From Candidatus Synoicihabitans palmerolidicus (GTDB lineage: Bacteria > Verrucomicrobiota > Verrucomicrobiia > Opitutales > Opitutaceae): DNA of 64,000 bases. The notes under the pieces were generated by a model. The model was not told the DNA's origin. It was given only the letters and a program-made list of their open reading frames with translations, and did no database searches. Position numbers and translations under genes: made by a program. Positions 17,928 to 31,730 of this stretch are shown here, in pieces (position 1 is the stretch's first letter; every line of letters begins with the position of its first letter). The DNA is taken from the NCBI GenBank assembly GCA_020809425.1, contig JAGGDC010000001.1, positions 1,488,001 through 1,552,000 of the forward strand. The letters run 5' to 3'.

Positions 17928-18974
17928 ATGCCTTTGCTCCCCTCGTTGACGGCGGTAAAGCTCCTCTGGCTCGGCTTACTCTCGGTATCCTGTGCCACTC
18001 TGTCCGCGCAGGTTTACAAGGGCGCCATCGTGCTCAACGCGGCGACCGGCGAGATTCTCTTCGAAGATCGCTCCGATTACCAAGGTCCGCCTGCCAGCGT
18101 GACAAAACTGATGACGTTTCTTGTCATCCATGACGCGATTCGTGACGGCGAACTCACCCTGCGCACCCCCATCGAAGTCTCGGCCGCCGATTCGCGTATG
18201 GGTGGCACCCAAGTCTGGCTTAAGCACCGCGAGGTCTTTCCGGTCGAGGAGTTGCTCTACGCACTCATGATCCAATCGGCCAACGACGCCGCCCACGCCC
18301 TCAGCCACGCCGCCGGAATCACTCGAGAGCAGTTCGTCGAGCGCATGAATATCCGAGCCCGATCCCTTGGCATGAGCGATACCATCTGGCGCTCCCCCCA
18401 CGGCCTGCATCCTCGCTCCCGTCGCCTCGACGAAACTGACCAAACTTCTCCCCGCGATCTCGTCAAACTCGCCCAAGCGCTGCTCCGCGAAACCGACGTC
18501 CTTCGTTTTACCTCCATCGAGAAACGTCCCTTCGGCACCGGCGTGCGCGCCAAGCCCGTGATGATGGACAACCACAACAATCTCATCGGCAAAGTTCGTG
18601 GCATTGATGGCTTGAAAACCGGATTCACCCGAGCAGCCGGCTTCTGCCTCGTCGCCACGGCACGACGCGACGGTCAACGCATTATCACTGTCATTATGGG
18701 CAGCCCGAGTTCAAAGGAACGTGACATCAAGATGGCCGAACTGATCGAGAACGCCTTCGCTCACCTTCCTCGCGGCCCCATCCAGTCCATGCCGGAAGCC
18801 AACCCCATCACGACCACGACCGAGCAACCCGCCCCGTCCATCACTCCTTCACCAGCACCTATCGTTCGTCCCCTGCAAATCACCCCGATCGATCTGGAAG
18901 ACGACGATGAGTCGGTCCGTCCCTCGACCTCCGATGACCCCCCCCCGACGGTGAAATTCGAACTGCCTTACTGA
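17928..18974 (+). CDS. D-alanyl-D-alanine carboxypeptidase (peptidase S11)
   Basis: 348 residues from ATG 17928. A signal peptide (LLWLGLLSVSCATLSAQ) is followed by the penicillin-binding fold: SVTK (SxxK nucleophile motif), SAN (IQSANDAAHAL) and KTG (GLKTGFTRAAGF). It trims the terminal D-Ala of peptidoglycan stem peptides in the periplasm. The C-terminal about 70 residues are Pro/Thr-rich and acidic (IDLEDDDESVRPS) rather than the usual PBP5 beta-domain plus amphipathic anchor, so membrane attachment may differ. The frame is intact. It is convergent with the permease gene at 19007. Confidence 0.9.
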   Translation: MPLLPSLTAVKLLWLGLLSVSCATLSAQVYKGAIVLNAATGEILFEDRSDYQGPPASVTKLMTFLVIHDAIRDGELTLRTPIEVSAADSRMGGTQVWLKHREVFPVEELLYALMIQSANDAAHALSHAAGITREQFVERMNIRARSLGMSDTIWRSPHGLHPRSRRLDETDQTSPRDLVKLAQALLRETDVLRFTSIEKRPFGTGVRAKPVMMDNHNNLIGKVRGIDGLKTGFTRAAGFCLVATARRDGQRIITVIMGSPSSKERDIKMAELIENAFAHLPRGPIQSMPEANPITTTTEQPAPSITPSPAPIVRPLQITPIDLEDDDESVRPSTSDDPPPTVKFELPY

Positions 18975-19006
18975 GTTCAGGCCAGGTTTTGTCCCCAACG
19001 CCCCGG

Positions 19007-19741
19007 TTAATGGCTGTGCTGCAGCGTCAGTGCGATGATTCCCAACACCGTAAACAGCCCGGCCAGTAAGCCCGCTTCGTAGCGCTCAAATCGTTCTACC
19101 CTGAATCGTTTGCTCCCCACCAGCGTCAGCCAAGTCAGCAAGGTCATCCCGCCCACCGCGCCTACCCCCAAAATCAGACTGAGCACCACAAAACCGCGCC
19201 AACCAAACTGCACGCCCGACAAGTAGATCGGCAAAAACCCTTCGCACGGCGAGAGCGTCAACATCAGAAATAACCCACTCACCGCAGCCCAATCGCCCCG
19301 GTCCGGCTTCACCAAAGGGGTATCCTTCAACTCTTCATCCCAATGCGTGTGCTCGTGATCATGTTCATGCGAACTGCACTCGGCGCTCGGCGCATGCGCA
19401 CTTCCGGGCGGATGGTGATGGCACACCCCGCGCCCCGAACATTGGCGCCACGCGTAATACAGTCCGATCGCAAACAACAACCCTGCGGTAAGCAGAGGAA
19501 AGGCATGCCCCAGACTCTCATCCAATTGAAATCCGAACCACGCGATCCCCAGTCCGAGCAAACTGGTCAATCCGACGTGCCCTAGGCCCGCCGCCGCCAC
19601 CATCAGCAGAGTCCGAGCCGTCGTCCACCCACGTGCGCGTCCCACCAGAACAAACGGCAGCCAATGCGTAGGAATGGCCGCATGGAGAAAAGCCACGGCG
19701 AATCCGCTGAAGGCTATGGTTGCTAAGGCTGTGTCATTCAT
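19007..19741 (-). CDS. Polytopic permease with histidine-rich loop
   Basis: 244 residues from ATG 19741 (MNDTALATIAFSGFAVAFLH). About six hydrophobic segments are visible in two halves, joined by a loop rich in His (CHHHPPGSAHAP, HEHDHEHTHWDEE). Conserved-looking motifs are HAAIPTHWLPFVLVGRARG and LTLSPCEGFLPIYLSG. The pattern suggests a divalent-metal or TauE/NiCoT-like transporter, but the family is not certain. The frame is intact. The gene is divergent from hemF, with 143 bp between the starts. Confidence 0.6.
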   Translation of the reverse strand: MNDTALATIAFSGFAVAFLHAAIPTHWLPFVLVGRARGWTTARTLLMVAAAGLGHVGLTSLLGLGIAWFGFQLDESLGHAFPLLTAGLLFAIGLYYAWRQCSGRGVCHHHPPGSAHAPSAECSSHEHDHEHTHWDEELKDTPLVKPDRGDWAAVSGLFLMLTLSPCEGFLPIYLSGVQFGWRGFVVLSLILGVGAVGGMTLLTWLTLVGSKRFRVERFERYEAGLLAGLFTVLGIIALTLQHSH

Positions 19742-19746
19742 CGTGA

Positions 19747-21881
<2,135 letters not shown>

Positions 21882-21952
21882 CGATAGCCTACTGGGCATA
21901 TTCTCGCCACTATGACCAGCCACCGTCGTCTGCTTGCTCTTTCTTCCCAGCC

Positions 21953-23326
21953 GTGAGCCACTCCCCCTCCATTGCGATCGTCGGCGGCGGTGCTACCGGT
22001 CTCTCCGCCGCTTACCACCTCACCCAAGCCGGTACCCAAGTACGCGTGTTCGAGGCGTCGAATCGCCTCGGAGGAGCAGTCAAAAGCGAGCGGCACGGCG
22101 AATGGATGGTGGAAGCCGGTCCCAACTCCCTGCAGGAAAGCTCCCCCGAACTCACCGCGCTGATCCGCGACCTGGGTCTCGATTCTTTCCGCTGCGCGGC
22201 TCTGCCCGCCGCCAAAAATCGCTACATCCTGCGCGGTGGTCTGCCCGTTGCCGCCCCCGCTTCGCCTCCCGCCCTGTTCAAATCCCCTCTTTTCTCCTTC
22301 GGAGCCAAACTTCGTCTCTTCGCCGAAATCTTAAAACGCCCTCGAATCCGTCCCGCCGATATTAGCTTGGCCGACTTCGTCCGCTCCCATTTTGGCGACG
22401 AACTGGTTGACTACGGTCTCAACCCCTTCGTCTCCGGGGTTTATGCAGGCGACGCCGAGAAACTCTCTGCCAAACACGCCTTCCCTTCTCTGTGGAAGAT
22501 CGAACGCGAAACCGGCTCCATCATTCGTGGCCAGATCAAAGCTGCCAAAGCCAAGCGATCCCGTGGTGAAACTTCCGGTCCCCCCGCCATTATTTCGTTC
22601 CAAGAGGGCTTGGGCATGATCCCCGCCGCCTTGGCGAGCCATCTACCTGCCGGCTCCCTCGAACAACGCACTCTTGTCAAATGTCTGATCCACGGCGCAT
22701 CCGGCTGGAATCTCATGTGGGGACGTGACGGCCAGACCTATACTGAGACGGTCGACCGCGTTCTGCTCGCCCTCCCTGCCCGGCCCTTGGCCCGGCTCAC
22801 CATCGGGAGTCTGGGCGAACGGCCGTTGGCTCCATTGGTCGACATTGCCTACCCTCCCGTGTCGTCTCTTTTTCTGGGTTTTCGGCGTGAACAGGTTACC
22901 CACCCACTTGACGGCTTCGGCGTGCTCATGCCCCAAGTTGAGCACCGCCAAGTCCTCGGCATCCTGTTTTCGTCCTCCCTATTCGCCCATCGCGCTCCGG
23001 ACGGACACGTAGGACTGACCGTCATGATGGGTGGCGTCCGTCGACCTGACTTGGGCACTGCGTCCCTTGACGAGCTCCTCCCTGTGGCTCTGCGCGAACT
23101 TTCCGAAATTTTAGGCGTCTCCGGCGAGCCGGTCTTCACGCAACTCCACCAATGGCCCCACGCCATTCCCCAATATAACTTGGGCTACGGCCAATACTTG
23201 CGCACCATGGAAGACTGCGAACGTCTCAATCCGGGACTCCTTATCGGGGGCCACGTACGCGACGGCATCTCCCTGCCCAACTGTCTCTCCGCCGGCCACA
23301 AACTCGCTCGACGCGCACTGAAGTGA
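21953..23326 (+). CDS. hemG: Protoporphyrinogen oxidase, FAD-dependent (HemG/HemY type)
   Basis: 457 residues from GTG 21953, intact. It oxidises (copro/proto)porphyrinogen using FAD. The N-terminal dinucleotide-binding fold reads IAIVGGGATGLSAAYHLTQA, with a Glu at the end of strand 2 (VFEASNRLGG). The mid-protein LNPFVSGVYAGDAEKLSAKH is typical of the family, and the C-terminal GLLIGGHVRDGISLPNCLSA is the second FAD-contact motif. It follows hemE by 71 bp, completing an operon for consecutive late steps of heme synthesis. In contrast to hemF and hemE the frame is clean. Confidence 0.92.
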   Translation: MSHSPSIAIVGGGATGLSAAYHLTQAGTQVRVFEASNRLGGAVKSERHGEWMVEAGPNSLQESSPELTALIRDLGLDSFRCAALPAAKNRYILRGGLPVAAPASPPALFKSPLFSFGAKLRLFAEILKRPRIRPADISLADFVRSHFGDELVDYGLNPFVSGVYAGDAEKLSAKHAFPSLWKIERETGSIIRGQIKAAKAKRSRGETSGPPAIISFQEGLGMIPAALASHLPAGSLEQRTLVKCLIHGASGWNLMWGRDGQTYTETVDRVLLALPARPLARLTIGSLGERPLAPLVDIAYPPVSSLFLGFRREQVTHPLDGFGVLMPQVEHRQVLGILFSSSLFAHRAPDGHVGLTVMMGGVRRPDLGTASLDELLPVALRELSEILGVSGEPVFTQLHQWPHAIPQYNLGYGQYLRTMEDCERLNPGLLIGGHVRDGISLPNCLSAGHKLARRALK

Positions 23327-23506
23327 CCTGAGATTCCGCCCCGCGGAAGCACTTCCCTCCCGTCCGGCGACGCCCCTCTTTGCAGGTGGCGAGAACTTAC
23401 GATTCGCCTTCCGTCTGTTACTGGGCGGAGGCACCGATTTTAAATACCCCGCCGCCGCCCTTGACTCCCCAAGGCGCCGGAGTACCTTTATGGCCTTTAT
23501 TTCCGG

Positions 23507-26350
<2,844 letters not shown>

Positions 26351-26374
26351 ACCCACCCTCATCCCCTAAAAACG

Positions 26375-27418
26375 ATGGCAAAGAAAAAACCCTCCTCCTC
26401 CGCCAAAAAGAAAGCCGCTTCCGATATATCCTCTGCAGCAAAAAAGATTCCCGAGAAAGCTGTCGTAAAAAAACCATCCACCAAGAAATCCGCTACTTCC
26501 TCCAAGAAAGCGTTATCCAAGACGCCGGGCGGCACGAATCCTGTTTCCACTGTTAAGAAATCCCCCAAATTGCCGAAGACGTCTTCAGCTCTGGCAGACA
26601 AGTCGGCAACCGCCGCACCGAAACCAAAATCAACTTCTGTGAGTTCACCAGGTAAACCAAAACCCACCGCCAAAACACCGACCAACAAAGGGTCCCTAAA
26701 GAGCCGCGTGCTCAGGCGGTCCAAAGGCTTCAAATCTATCGCTTTCAGCCTCGACGAGGTGAAGGCGATCGCCAACACCTCCGCTTCCAAGGAGAAAACT
26801 GAGGAACCCCAAAAATCCTCCAACAGCGCCGAGAAGAAAGCCGCCATCGAGGCGACTCTCGCCGCCGCCAAACCTGTCCGGGTCGCTGCCGCGTCACTCG
26901 CCGACATTCTCGGCTTCAACCCCGCCGTCCAAGCCGCCAAGTCGCCATACGACGACCCCATGCAGGTCCCCGAGAAGTATCGCCGCTATTACAAGCTGCT
27001 CCTCGAACTGCGCAGTCACCTGACCGGCCAGATCGATCAACACGCCGAGGACACGCTCAAGCGTTCATCCAAGGACGATGCCGGTGATCTGTCATCCTAC
27101 GGGCAACACATGGCCGACGCTGGCACCGACACCTTCAACCGCGATTTCGCCCTCTCCCTCGTTGCCAACGAACAGGAAGCTTTGGCGGAAATCGAATCCG
27201 CCATAACTCGCATCACAAAAGGCACTTACGGCATCTGTGAAGTGACCGAAAAACCCATCGCCAAGGAGCGCTTGCTTGCTGTTCCTTTCACCCGTTACTC
27301 CGCCGAGGCTCAAAAGCAGATCGAACGCAACCATCACCGCGTTCGCACTCAAGCCGGTCTCTTCGGTGAGTTCGGAGAAGATGGCGCGACCATCACCGAA
27401 GCCAGCGACGACGATTAA
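26375..27418 (+). CDS. TraR/DksA-like protein with long histone H1-like N-terminus
   Basis: 347 residues from ATG 26375. The first about 170 residues are low complexity, rich in Lys, Ser, Ala, Thr and Pro (AKKKPSSSAKKKAAS at the start). The C-terminal about 150 residues match the DksA/TraR fold, with a coiled-coil region (LLLELRSHLTGQIDQHAEDT) and SYGQHMADAGTDTFNRD. The zinc-ribbon position reads GTYGICEVTEKPIAKERL, so only one of the usual four Cys remains. The fold suggests binding in the RNA polymerase secondary channel, and the basic tail may bind nucleic acid; both are inferences. It sits between ileS and lspA. Confidence 0.8.
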   Translation: MAKKKPSSSAKKKAASDISSAAKKIPEKAVVKKPSTKKSATSSKKALSKTPGGTNPVSTVKKSPKLPKTSSALADKSATAAPKPKSTSVSSPGKPKPTAKTPTNKGSLKSRVLRRSKGFKSIAFSLDEVKAIANTSASKEKTEEPQKSSNSAEKKAAIEATLAAAKPVRVAAASLADILGFNPAVQAAKSPYDDPMQVPEKYRRYYKLLLELRSHLTGQIDQHAEDTLKRSSKDDAGDLSSYGQHMADAGTDTFNRDFALSLVANEQEALAEIESAITRITKGTYGICEVTEKPIAKERLLAVPFTRYSAEAQKQIERNHHRVRTQAGLFGEFGEDGATITEASDDD

Positions 27419-27467
27419 TTCCGTCCATTGCCCGTTGCCTCGCCCCACGGGCATTTTATGTTCACGC

Positions 27468-28058
27468 ATGGCCTCGCCGTCGAGTTCCTCTAGTCCGAAG
27501 TCTCCGGGCTCCTCCCTCGCCCCGTCGACGTCAGGGCCATCCCGTGGCCAACGCTTCTTTGCCTACCGGTCACTTTGGCTGTTGGCCATTGCCGTCTTGG
27601 TGTTGGATCAACTCACCAAACTCTGGATCGTGCAACGCATGCCCTTGGGAACCTACGGAGCCGCCCCCGGCACGATCACCGTCAACGAAGGATTCTTCTA
27701 TTTGGTTCACGTCGGCAACACGGGCGCCGCCTGGAGCCTGTTCACCGGCCGGAGTTCCTTACTGGCCATTCTCGCCGGAGGCATCTTGCTCGCCATCTAT
27801 TTCTGGCGCGACGCACTCGCCCTGCGAGAACGTGTCGTGCAAATCAGTTTTGGCCTGCTTGGCGGCGGCATCGTCGGTAATCTCATCGACCGTATCGCCT
27901 ACGGCCACGTGGTCGACTTCCTTGATTTTCACTTCGGCAGCTACGTCTACCCCACTTTCAACGTTGCTGACTCCGGCATCTGCATTGGCGTAGGACTCTA
28001 CTTGATACACAGCCTCCGTCACCCTCCGGAAGATGTGAAAAAAAGCACTCCCCAATAA
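27468..28058 (+). CDS. lspA: Lipoprotein signal peptidase (signal peptidase II)
   Basis: 196 residues from ATG 27468, preceded by a 25-30 residue Ser/Pro-rich extension before the first membrane segment (LLAIAVLVLDQLTKLWIV). Four hydrophobic segments and both catalytic aspartates are present: GNLIDRIAYGHVVDFLDF and FNVADSGICIG. It cleaves signal peptides of prolipoproteins in the inner membrane. The frame is intact, 49 bp after the DksA-like gene, in the common ileS-dksA-lspA order. A predicted lipoprotein client (the S41 peptidase) is in this window. Confidence 0.93.
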   Translation: MASPSSSSSPKSPGSSLAPSTSGPSRGQRFFAYRSLWLLAIAVLVLDQLTKLWIVQRMPLGTYGAAPGTITVNEGFFYLVHVGNTGAAWSLFTGRSSLLAILAGGILLAIYFWRDALALRERVVQISFGLLGGGIVGNLIDRIAYGHVVDFLDFHFGSYVYPTFNVADSGICIGVGLYLIHSLRHPPEDVKKSTPQ

Positions 28059-28165
28059 CCAAACTCTAAGTCGTCCCGTCTCAACGTTGTACCTAACGTG
28101 GACCTTATGATTTCGACTGTGAGAGTTTGAGATTGGGCAGTTTCATCTGACGACCACCGGAAGTT

Positions 28166-29020
28166 TTACTCCACATTCGCCATCTGCTCGCGAATCCGTT
28201 CGAGCTCATTCTTCAGCTCAATGACCTGCTTTGCGATGGTCAAGTCGTTGGCCTTGCTGCCGATTGTGTGCACTTCACGCCCGATCTCCTGCAAGATAAA
28301 CTCTCCCTTCCGCCCGATTTCTCCGTCCGCCTGCAACAAGGTCTCGAGTTGTTGCAGATGACTCTTCAAACGCGTCAGTTCCTCGGTCACATCGCAACGA
28401 TCAGCGAACAGGGCGACCTCCTTTAGTACCCGCTCATCCGAAACATCGAGCTCAAGCTCCGCCTCCCGAAGACGTTTGAATAACACGTCTCGATAGGTTG
28501 CCGACACTAGGGGAGCTCGCTCCGCCACGGTCGCAATACACCGCTTCAATGCATCCAACCGGGTCTCAAAATCAATTAACAGTGAGTCGCCTTCCTTCTC
28601 ACGCATGTCGGCAAACGCCTGCAACGCATCCTTCGCCGCCGCCAACACCACCGCCTCTACCGTCGCATCCAACTCCGGATCCGCAGACGCCCGACGATCA
28701 TTCGCCATCTCCCAAAGCAACCGCGCGTCCGGAGTGAAGGAAAGCCCGTTCGCCTCGGCAATCTTGGCCAAACGGTTCAACGCTCCACCCACCTTCGCCT
28801 CGTCATTACTCGCCGCTTCGAGGCCGATCTGCACATGCACTTTGCCTCGCGACGCGACCGCCCGCACCGCTTCCCCAATCTTCGGTTCGAGGCCAGACCA
28901 CGCCTCCGGCAATCGCATCGAAAGATCAAGCGACTTCCGATTCACGGACTTCACCTGCACCACCACGGTCGCATCACCCAAGGAAGCGAAGGCCCGCCCA
29001 AAGCCAGTCATACTCTTCAT
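28166..29020 (-). CDS. yicC: YicC-family endoribonuclease
   Basis: 284 residues from ATG 29020 (MKSMTGFGRAFASLGDATVV). The N-terminal MTGFGRA and VKSVNRKSLDLSMRLPE are hallmarks. The C-terminal DUF1732 part has EIGRKGEFILQEIGREVHTIGS and NDLTIAKQVIELKNELERIREQ. The E. coli homologue degrades the sRNA RyhB and has RNase activity. The frame is intact. It is convergent with lspA; no terminator was identified in the 107 bp between them. Confidence 0.92.
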   Translation of the reverse strand: MKSMTGFGRAFASLGDATVVVQVKSVNRKSLDLSMRLPEAWSGLEPKIGEAVRAVASRGKVHVQIGLEAASNDEAKVGGALNRLAKIAEANGLSFTPDARLLWEMANDRRASADPELDATVEAVVLAAAKDALQAFADMREKEGDSLLIDFETRLDALKRCIATVAERAPLVSATYRDVLFKRLREAELELDVSDERVLKEVALFADRCDVTEELTRLKSHLQQLETLLQADGEIGRKGEFILQEIGREVHTIGSKANDLTIAKQVIELKNELERIREQMANVE

Positions 29021-29196
29021 TCTCTAATCCTAAATCCTAGATCCTAATTACAAACAAGCTCACTCACCATCTAGTCGCACTAAGGTGGAGAAATCCCCCG
29101 ACATCAGTCGCTGAGTGGATCGTTGTGTTTCACCGAGTACTCTCGGTCCTCCCGATTCAAAATGCGCGATCTCGGATCCGATACCCTCGCTTCATC
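29021..29196. other. Intergenic region upstream of yicC
   Basis: It contains a short degenerate repeat (TCCTAAATCC, TAGATCCTAA) right before the yicC start. No gene was recognised. It ends at the miniature-element half at 29197. Confidence 0.4.
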
Positions 29197-29279
29197 CTAG
29201 AAAACGCATGTTACAAAATTATGTTATCCAGTCGATTAGTGATTTTCAACCGTGCACACGTCGACTCACCTGACAGGAG
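29197..29279 (+). repeat. Left half of the miniature element (copy R29)
   Basis: It starts CTAGAAAACGCATG, lacks about 15 bp near its left end compared with R4, and ends CACCTGACAGG. It then meets, after AG, the CATGGTCTTTT terminus of the type 2 DUF4338-ISAs1 element. The right half is not present beyond the element. Confidence 0.72.
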
Positions 29280-30974
29280 CATGGTCTTTTCCCGTGACGG
29301 GTGAAGTGATTGAAGGTCAGCGGTGTAACTTTGAGCTAACCCATTTGGCCGATTTTCGATCTGTTTCAGTGAGATGAAATCTAAAGGTGAAACAGCAAGG
29401 GAAGCGACGAACGCAAACCCGGAGCAGAAGCACTGGGATCGAAACGTGGAGGTGCGCATGGCCACTGCGACCGAGCAGGAGTGGTTCGACGCGCAGCTGC
29501 ACGAACGGCACTACTTGGGATCCGGGCATCCTGTGGGCGATTACCTGCGCCAGATTGTCGAAAGAGGGGGGCGGGCGGTGTGGCGCTGCTGGCCGAGACC
29601 TTCACCGACCCGGAGGCCTACCAAGGCACGTGCTACAAGGCCTCCGCGTGGGAGCCGGTCGGGACCAGCCAGGGTTACGACCGGCACCGAGGCGATGTTT
29701 ACCGCGAGCACGGCAAACCCAAGCACCTGTGGCTGCTGCGGCCCCTGCACCCCTCGGCCAAGGCCCTGCTGAGCGCCCCCGACCCCGCTTTGCCCGAGGA
29801 CTGCCGGGCGGGACTGCGCCGCGCGCCCACCGGCACCCTGCCGCTCAAAAACGGCCAGTTGCCTTCTCTGTTGGAGGCCCTGTGCGGCGTGCCCGATCCG
29901 CGCGCCAAAAACACCCGCTTCAAGATCGGTCCGGTTCTTGGCCTCGTGGCGCTCGCGCTGCTGGCCGGCCGGCGCGACATCGCGTCGATCGCTCGTATGG
30001 CCAACCTGCTCGACCAAGACCAGCGCTTCGCCCTGGCCCTGCCCCGTGAGGCCGGAAAAAAGGTCCGCCTGGCCCCCAGTTACAGCGTGTTTTACGACGT
30101 GCTCACCCGGCTCGATCCGGAGGCCTTTGCCCAGGCCCACACAACCGTTGGCTCACAGCCCACGCCGGTGCCCTGCCCGGAGCGCTCGCCCTGGACGAAA
30201 AGTTTATCCGCGACGCGGTCGGGGTGCTCAGCCTGGTCGAGGCCGACACCGGCGCGCCGGTCGCCCTGGCCATCGTCGATCAAAAGGAAAACACCTCGCG
30301 CAGTGAACAGGCCCGCGCCGGTGAGGTGTTGGCCGCCGCGTCGTTGGACGAGCAGATCGTCACACCGGCGACGCCTTGCACGCCACCCGCGAGCAGGCCC
30401 GCACCATCGTGGGAAAAGGCGGCGAGTATGTGCCCCAGATCAAAGGCAACCAACCCCAGCTGAGCGCGCTGGTCCAGCGCGCCCGGACCGTTCCACCCCC
30501 TTTTTTGAGCTGACCGATCCGAGTCGGGACCGCGTGACCACCTGGCGGGTGTCCGTGGTGGTGGCCACGCCCTCGCAAGCCGACTACCCCGGGCTGCGCA
30601 GCCTGGTGCTCGTGGACAAAACCACGGTGCGAAAACGCGACCTCCCCGAAAGTTGCGAGCAACGCGCCTACGCCAGCAGCCTGGCACCCGCAGAACGCAG
30701 CCCTGCGCAAATGCTCGCCTTGATCCGCGGGCACTGGGGCGGAGTGGAGATCCGCAACCACTGGCGCCGCGACGCCTGCTGGCGCAAAGACCACTCGCGT
30801 ACCCGCAACGTCACCCCCCCTGGCCAACCTCGCCCTCTTGCGCAGCGTCCTGCTGCGCGTCTGCGCCAAACACTGGCCCGAGCGGCCCCTGCCGCACGTC
30901 TTCGAATCCTGCCAACATTCCACGCATATCTCCCTGCGCGCCATCCGTTCCCATTCCTAAAACAAAAGCCCATG
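29280..30974 (+). mobile_element. DUF4338-ISAs1 element, type 2, copy B (1695 bp)
   Basis: It begins CATGGTCTTTT at 29280 and ends AAAAGCCCATG at 30974, matching copy A's inverted repeats with one mismatch. It is shorter than copy A because about 150-170 bp of the DUF4338 region is deleted near 29590. The left flank is the R29 repeat half and the right flank is the interior of a response-regulator gene, so flanking DNA was lost on at least one side. Confidence 0.85.
29374..30960 (+). pseudogene. DUF4338 + ISAs1-type transposase, type 2, copy B, deleted and frameshifted
   Basis: It starts at 29374 (MKSKGETAREATN). The DUF4338 domain jumps from GGRAVWRC to ETFTDPEAYQGTCYKASAW; the missing part in copy A lies between two near-identical GCTGCTRGC boundaries. 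The ISAs1 domain is well preserved (CGVPDPRAKNTRFKIGPVLG; VALALLAGRRDIASIARMAN), with shifts near 30140, 30360, 30420 and 30820. The C-terminal RGHWGGVEIRNHWRRDACW is visible. Confidence 0.78.
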
Positions 30975-31440
30975 GCTTAAACCCGTGACCGCCGAACGCC
31001 TCGCCGCCAGCTTGCAGCGCCTGTCCGATCTCGCCACCTCACCGAACCCGATGCCGCCTCCTCCCGGCGCTCCCTTCGTCCTCGACGACCGAGTCTTTGT
31101 CAAATCCTGCCACACCACCCGCTTCGTGCCCATCAACGAAATCGTTTCCATCAGCAGCTGCGAAAACTACACCGAACTCTAGCTCGTCGACGGCGCCAAA
31201 ATCATGGCGCTGCGCACACTCAAATCCAGGGAAGATAGTCTGCCCGATTCCGTCTTCGTGCGCGTCCATCGCCAATCGATCATCAACCTCCACCACGTGA
31301 CTACCATCGTGCGCGCCGAAGACGAAGACGTGCGCTTCCAATTCGCGGGCCCCCTTCGCGATATTTCCGCTAGTCGGCGGCGCGTTTCTGAGCTCCGCAA
31401 CCGACTGGCCGAAGCCGGACTCACTCAACTCCTGCCCTGA
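30975..31440 (+). pseudogene. LytTR response regulator, N-terminus removed by IS, internal stop
   Basis: Reading resumes immediately after the IS with LKPVTAERLAASLQRL, which looks like the end of a receiver domain (the conserved Lys-Pro). The phosphoacceptor part is therefore gone. A LytTR DNA-binding domain follows: RFVPINEIVSISSCENYTEL, then an in-frame TAG at 31180-31182, then LVDGAKIMALRTLKSRE and FVRVHRQSIINLHHVTTIVR to 31440. A GTG at 30985 could start a short product, but the stop would end it early. The target genes are unknown and no histidine kinase is adjacent. Confidence 0.78.
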
Positions 31441-31442
31441 AC

Positions 31443-31628
31443 CCAGAAAACGCAGTTCACATAAGAAAACGGATGTGATAAATTTATGTTATCCTGTCGG
31501 TGAGTGAGTTTCAACCGTGCACCCACCGACTCACCTGACAGGTGAACGAATCGATGCCTTCGACGGATCGTAACTCGTTACAACTTAGCGCCCTTCGTTC
31601 CCTTTTGTAACATCCCACTTCGGAATTT
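31443..31628. mobile_element. Intact 186-bp miniature element with 9-bp target duplication (copy R31)
   Basis: The direct repeat GCCCTGAAC flanks it exactly (31434-31442 and 31629-31637). It has no coding capacity. Centrally it can fold: CCTGTCGGTGAGT (31493-31505) against ACTCACCTGACAGG (about 31529-31542), with the palindrome CACCTGACAGGTG. Related sequence occurs at 4391, 29197, 45192 and 61556. A 9-bp duplication fits the 8-10 bp produced by ISAs1-type transposases, so it may be mobilised by the resident DUF4338-ISAs1 elements (inference). Confidence 0.82.
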
Positions 31629-31730
31629 GCCCTGAACGCACGCGTCACTCGTTCCTCGTCGCCAAACCCCCAGCCGATTTCCTTGACCTCCAAGCATCAC
31701 CCCGGCGGCGGCGACCGGGTCAAGGGCAGG

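Noticed and set aside
29374-30960. A Druantia-type defence system, because of the DruA-like DUF4338 domain
   Set aside because: The domain is fused to a DDE transposase inside an IS with inverted repeats, and no druBCDE or helicase partners are present.
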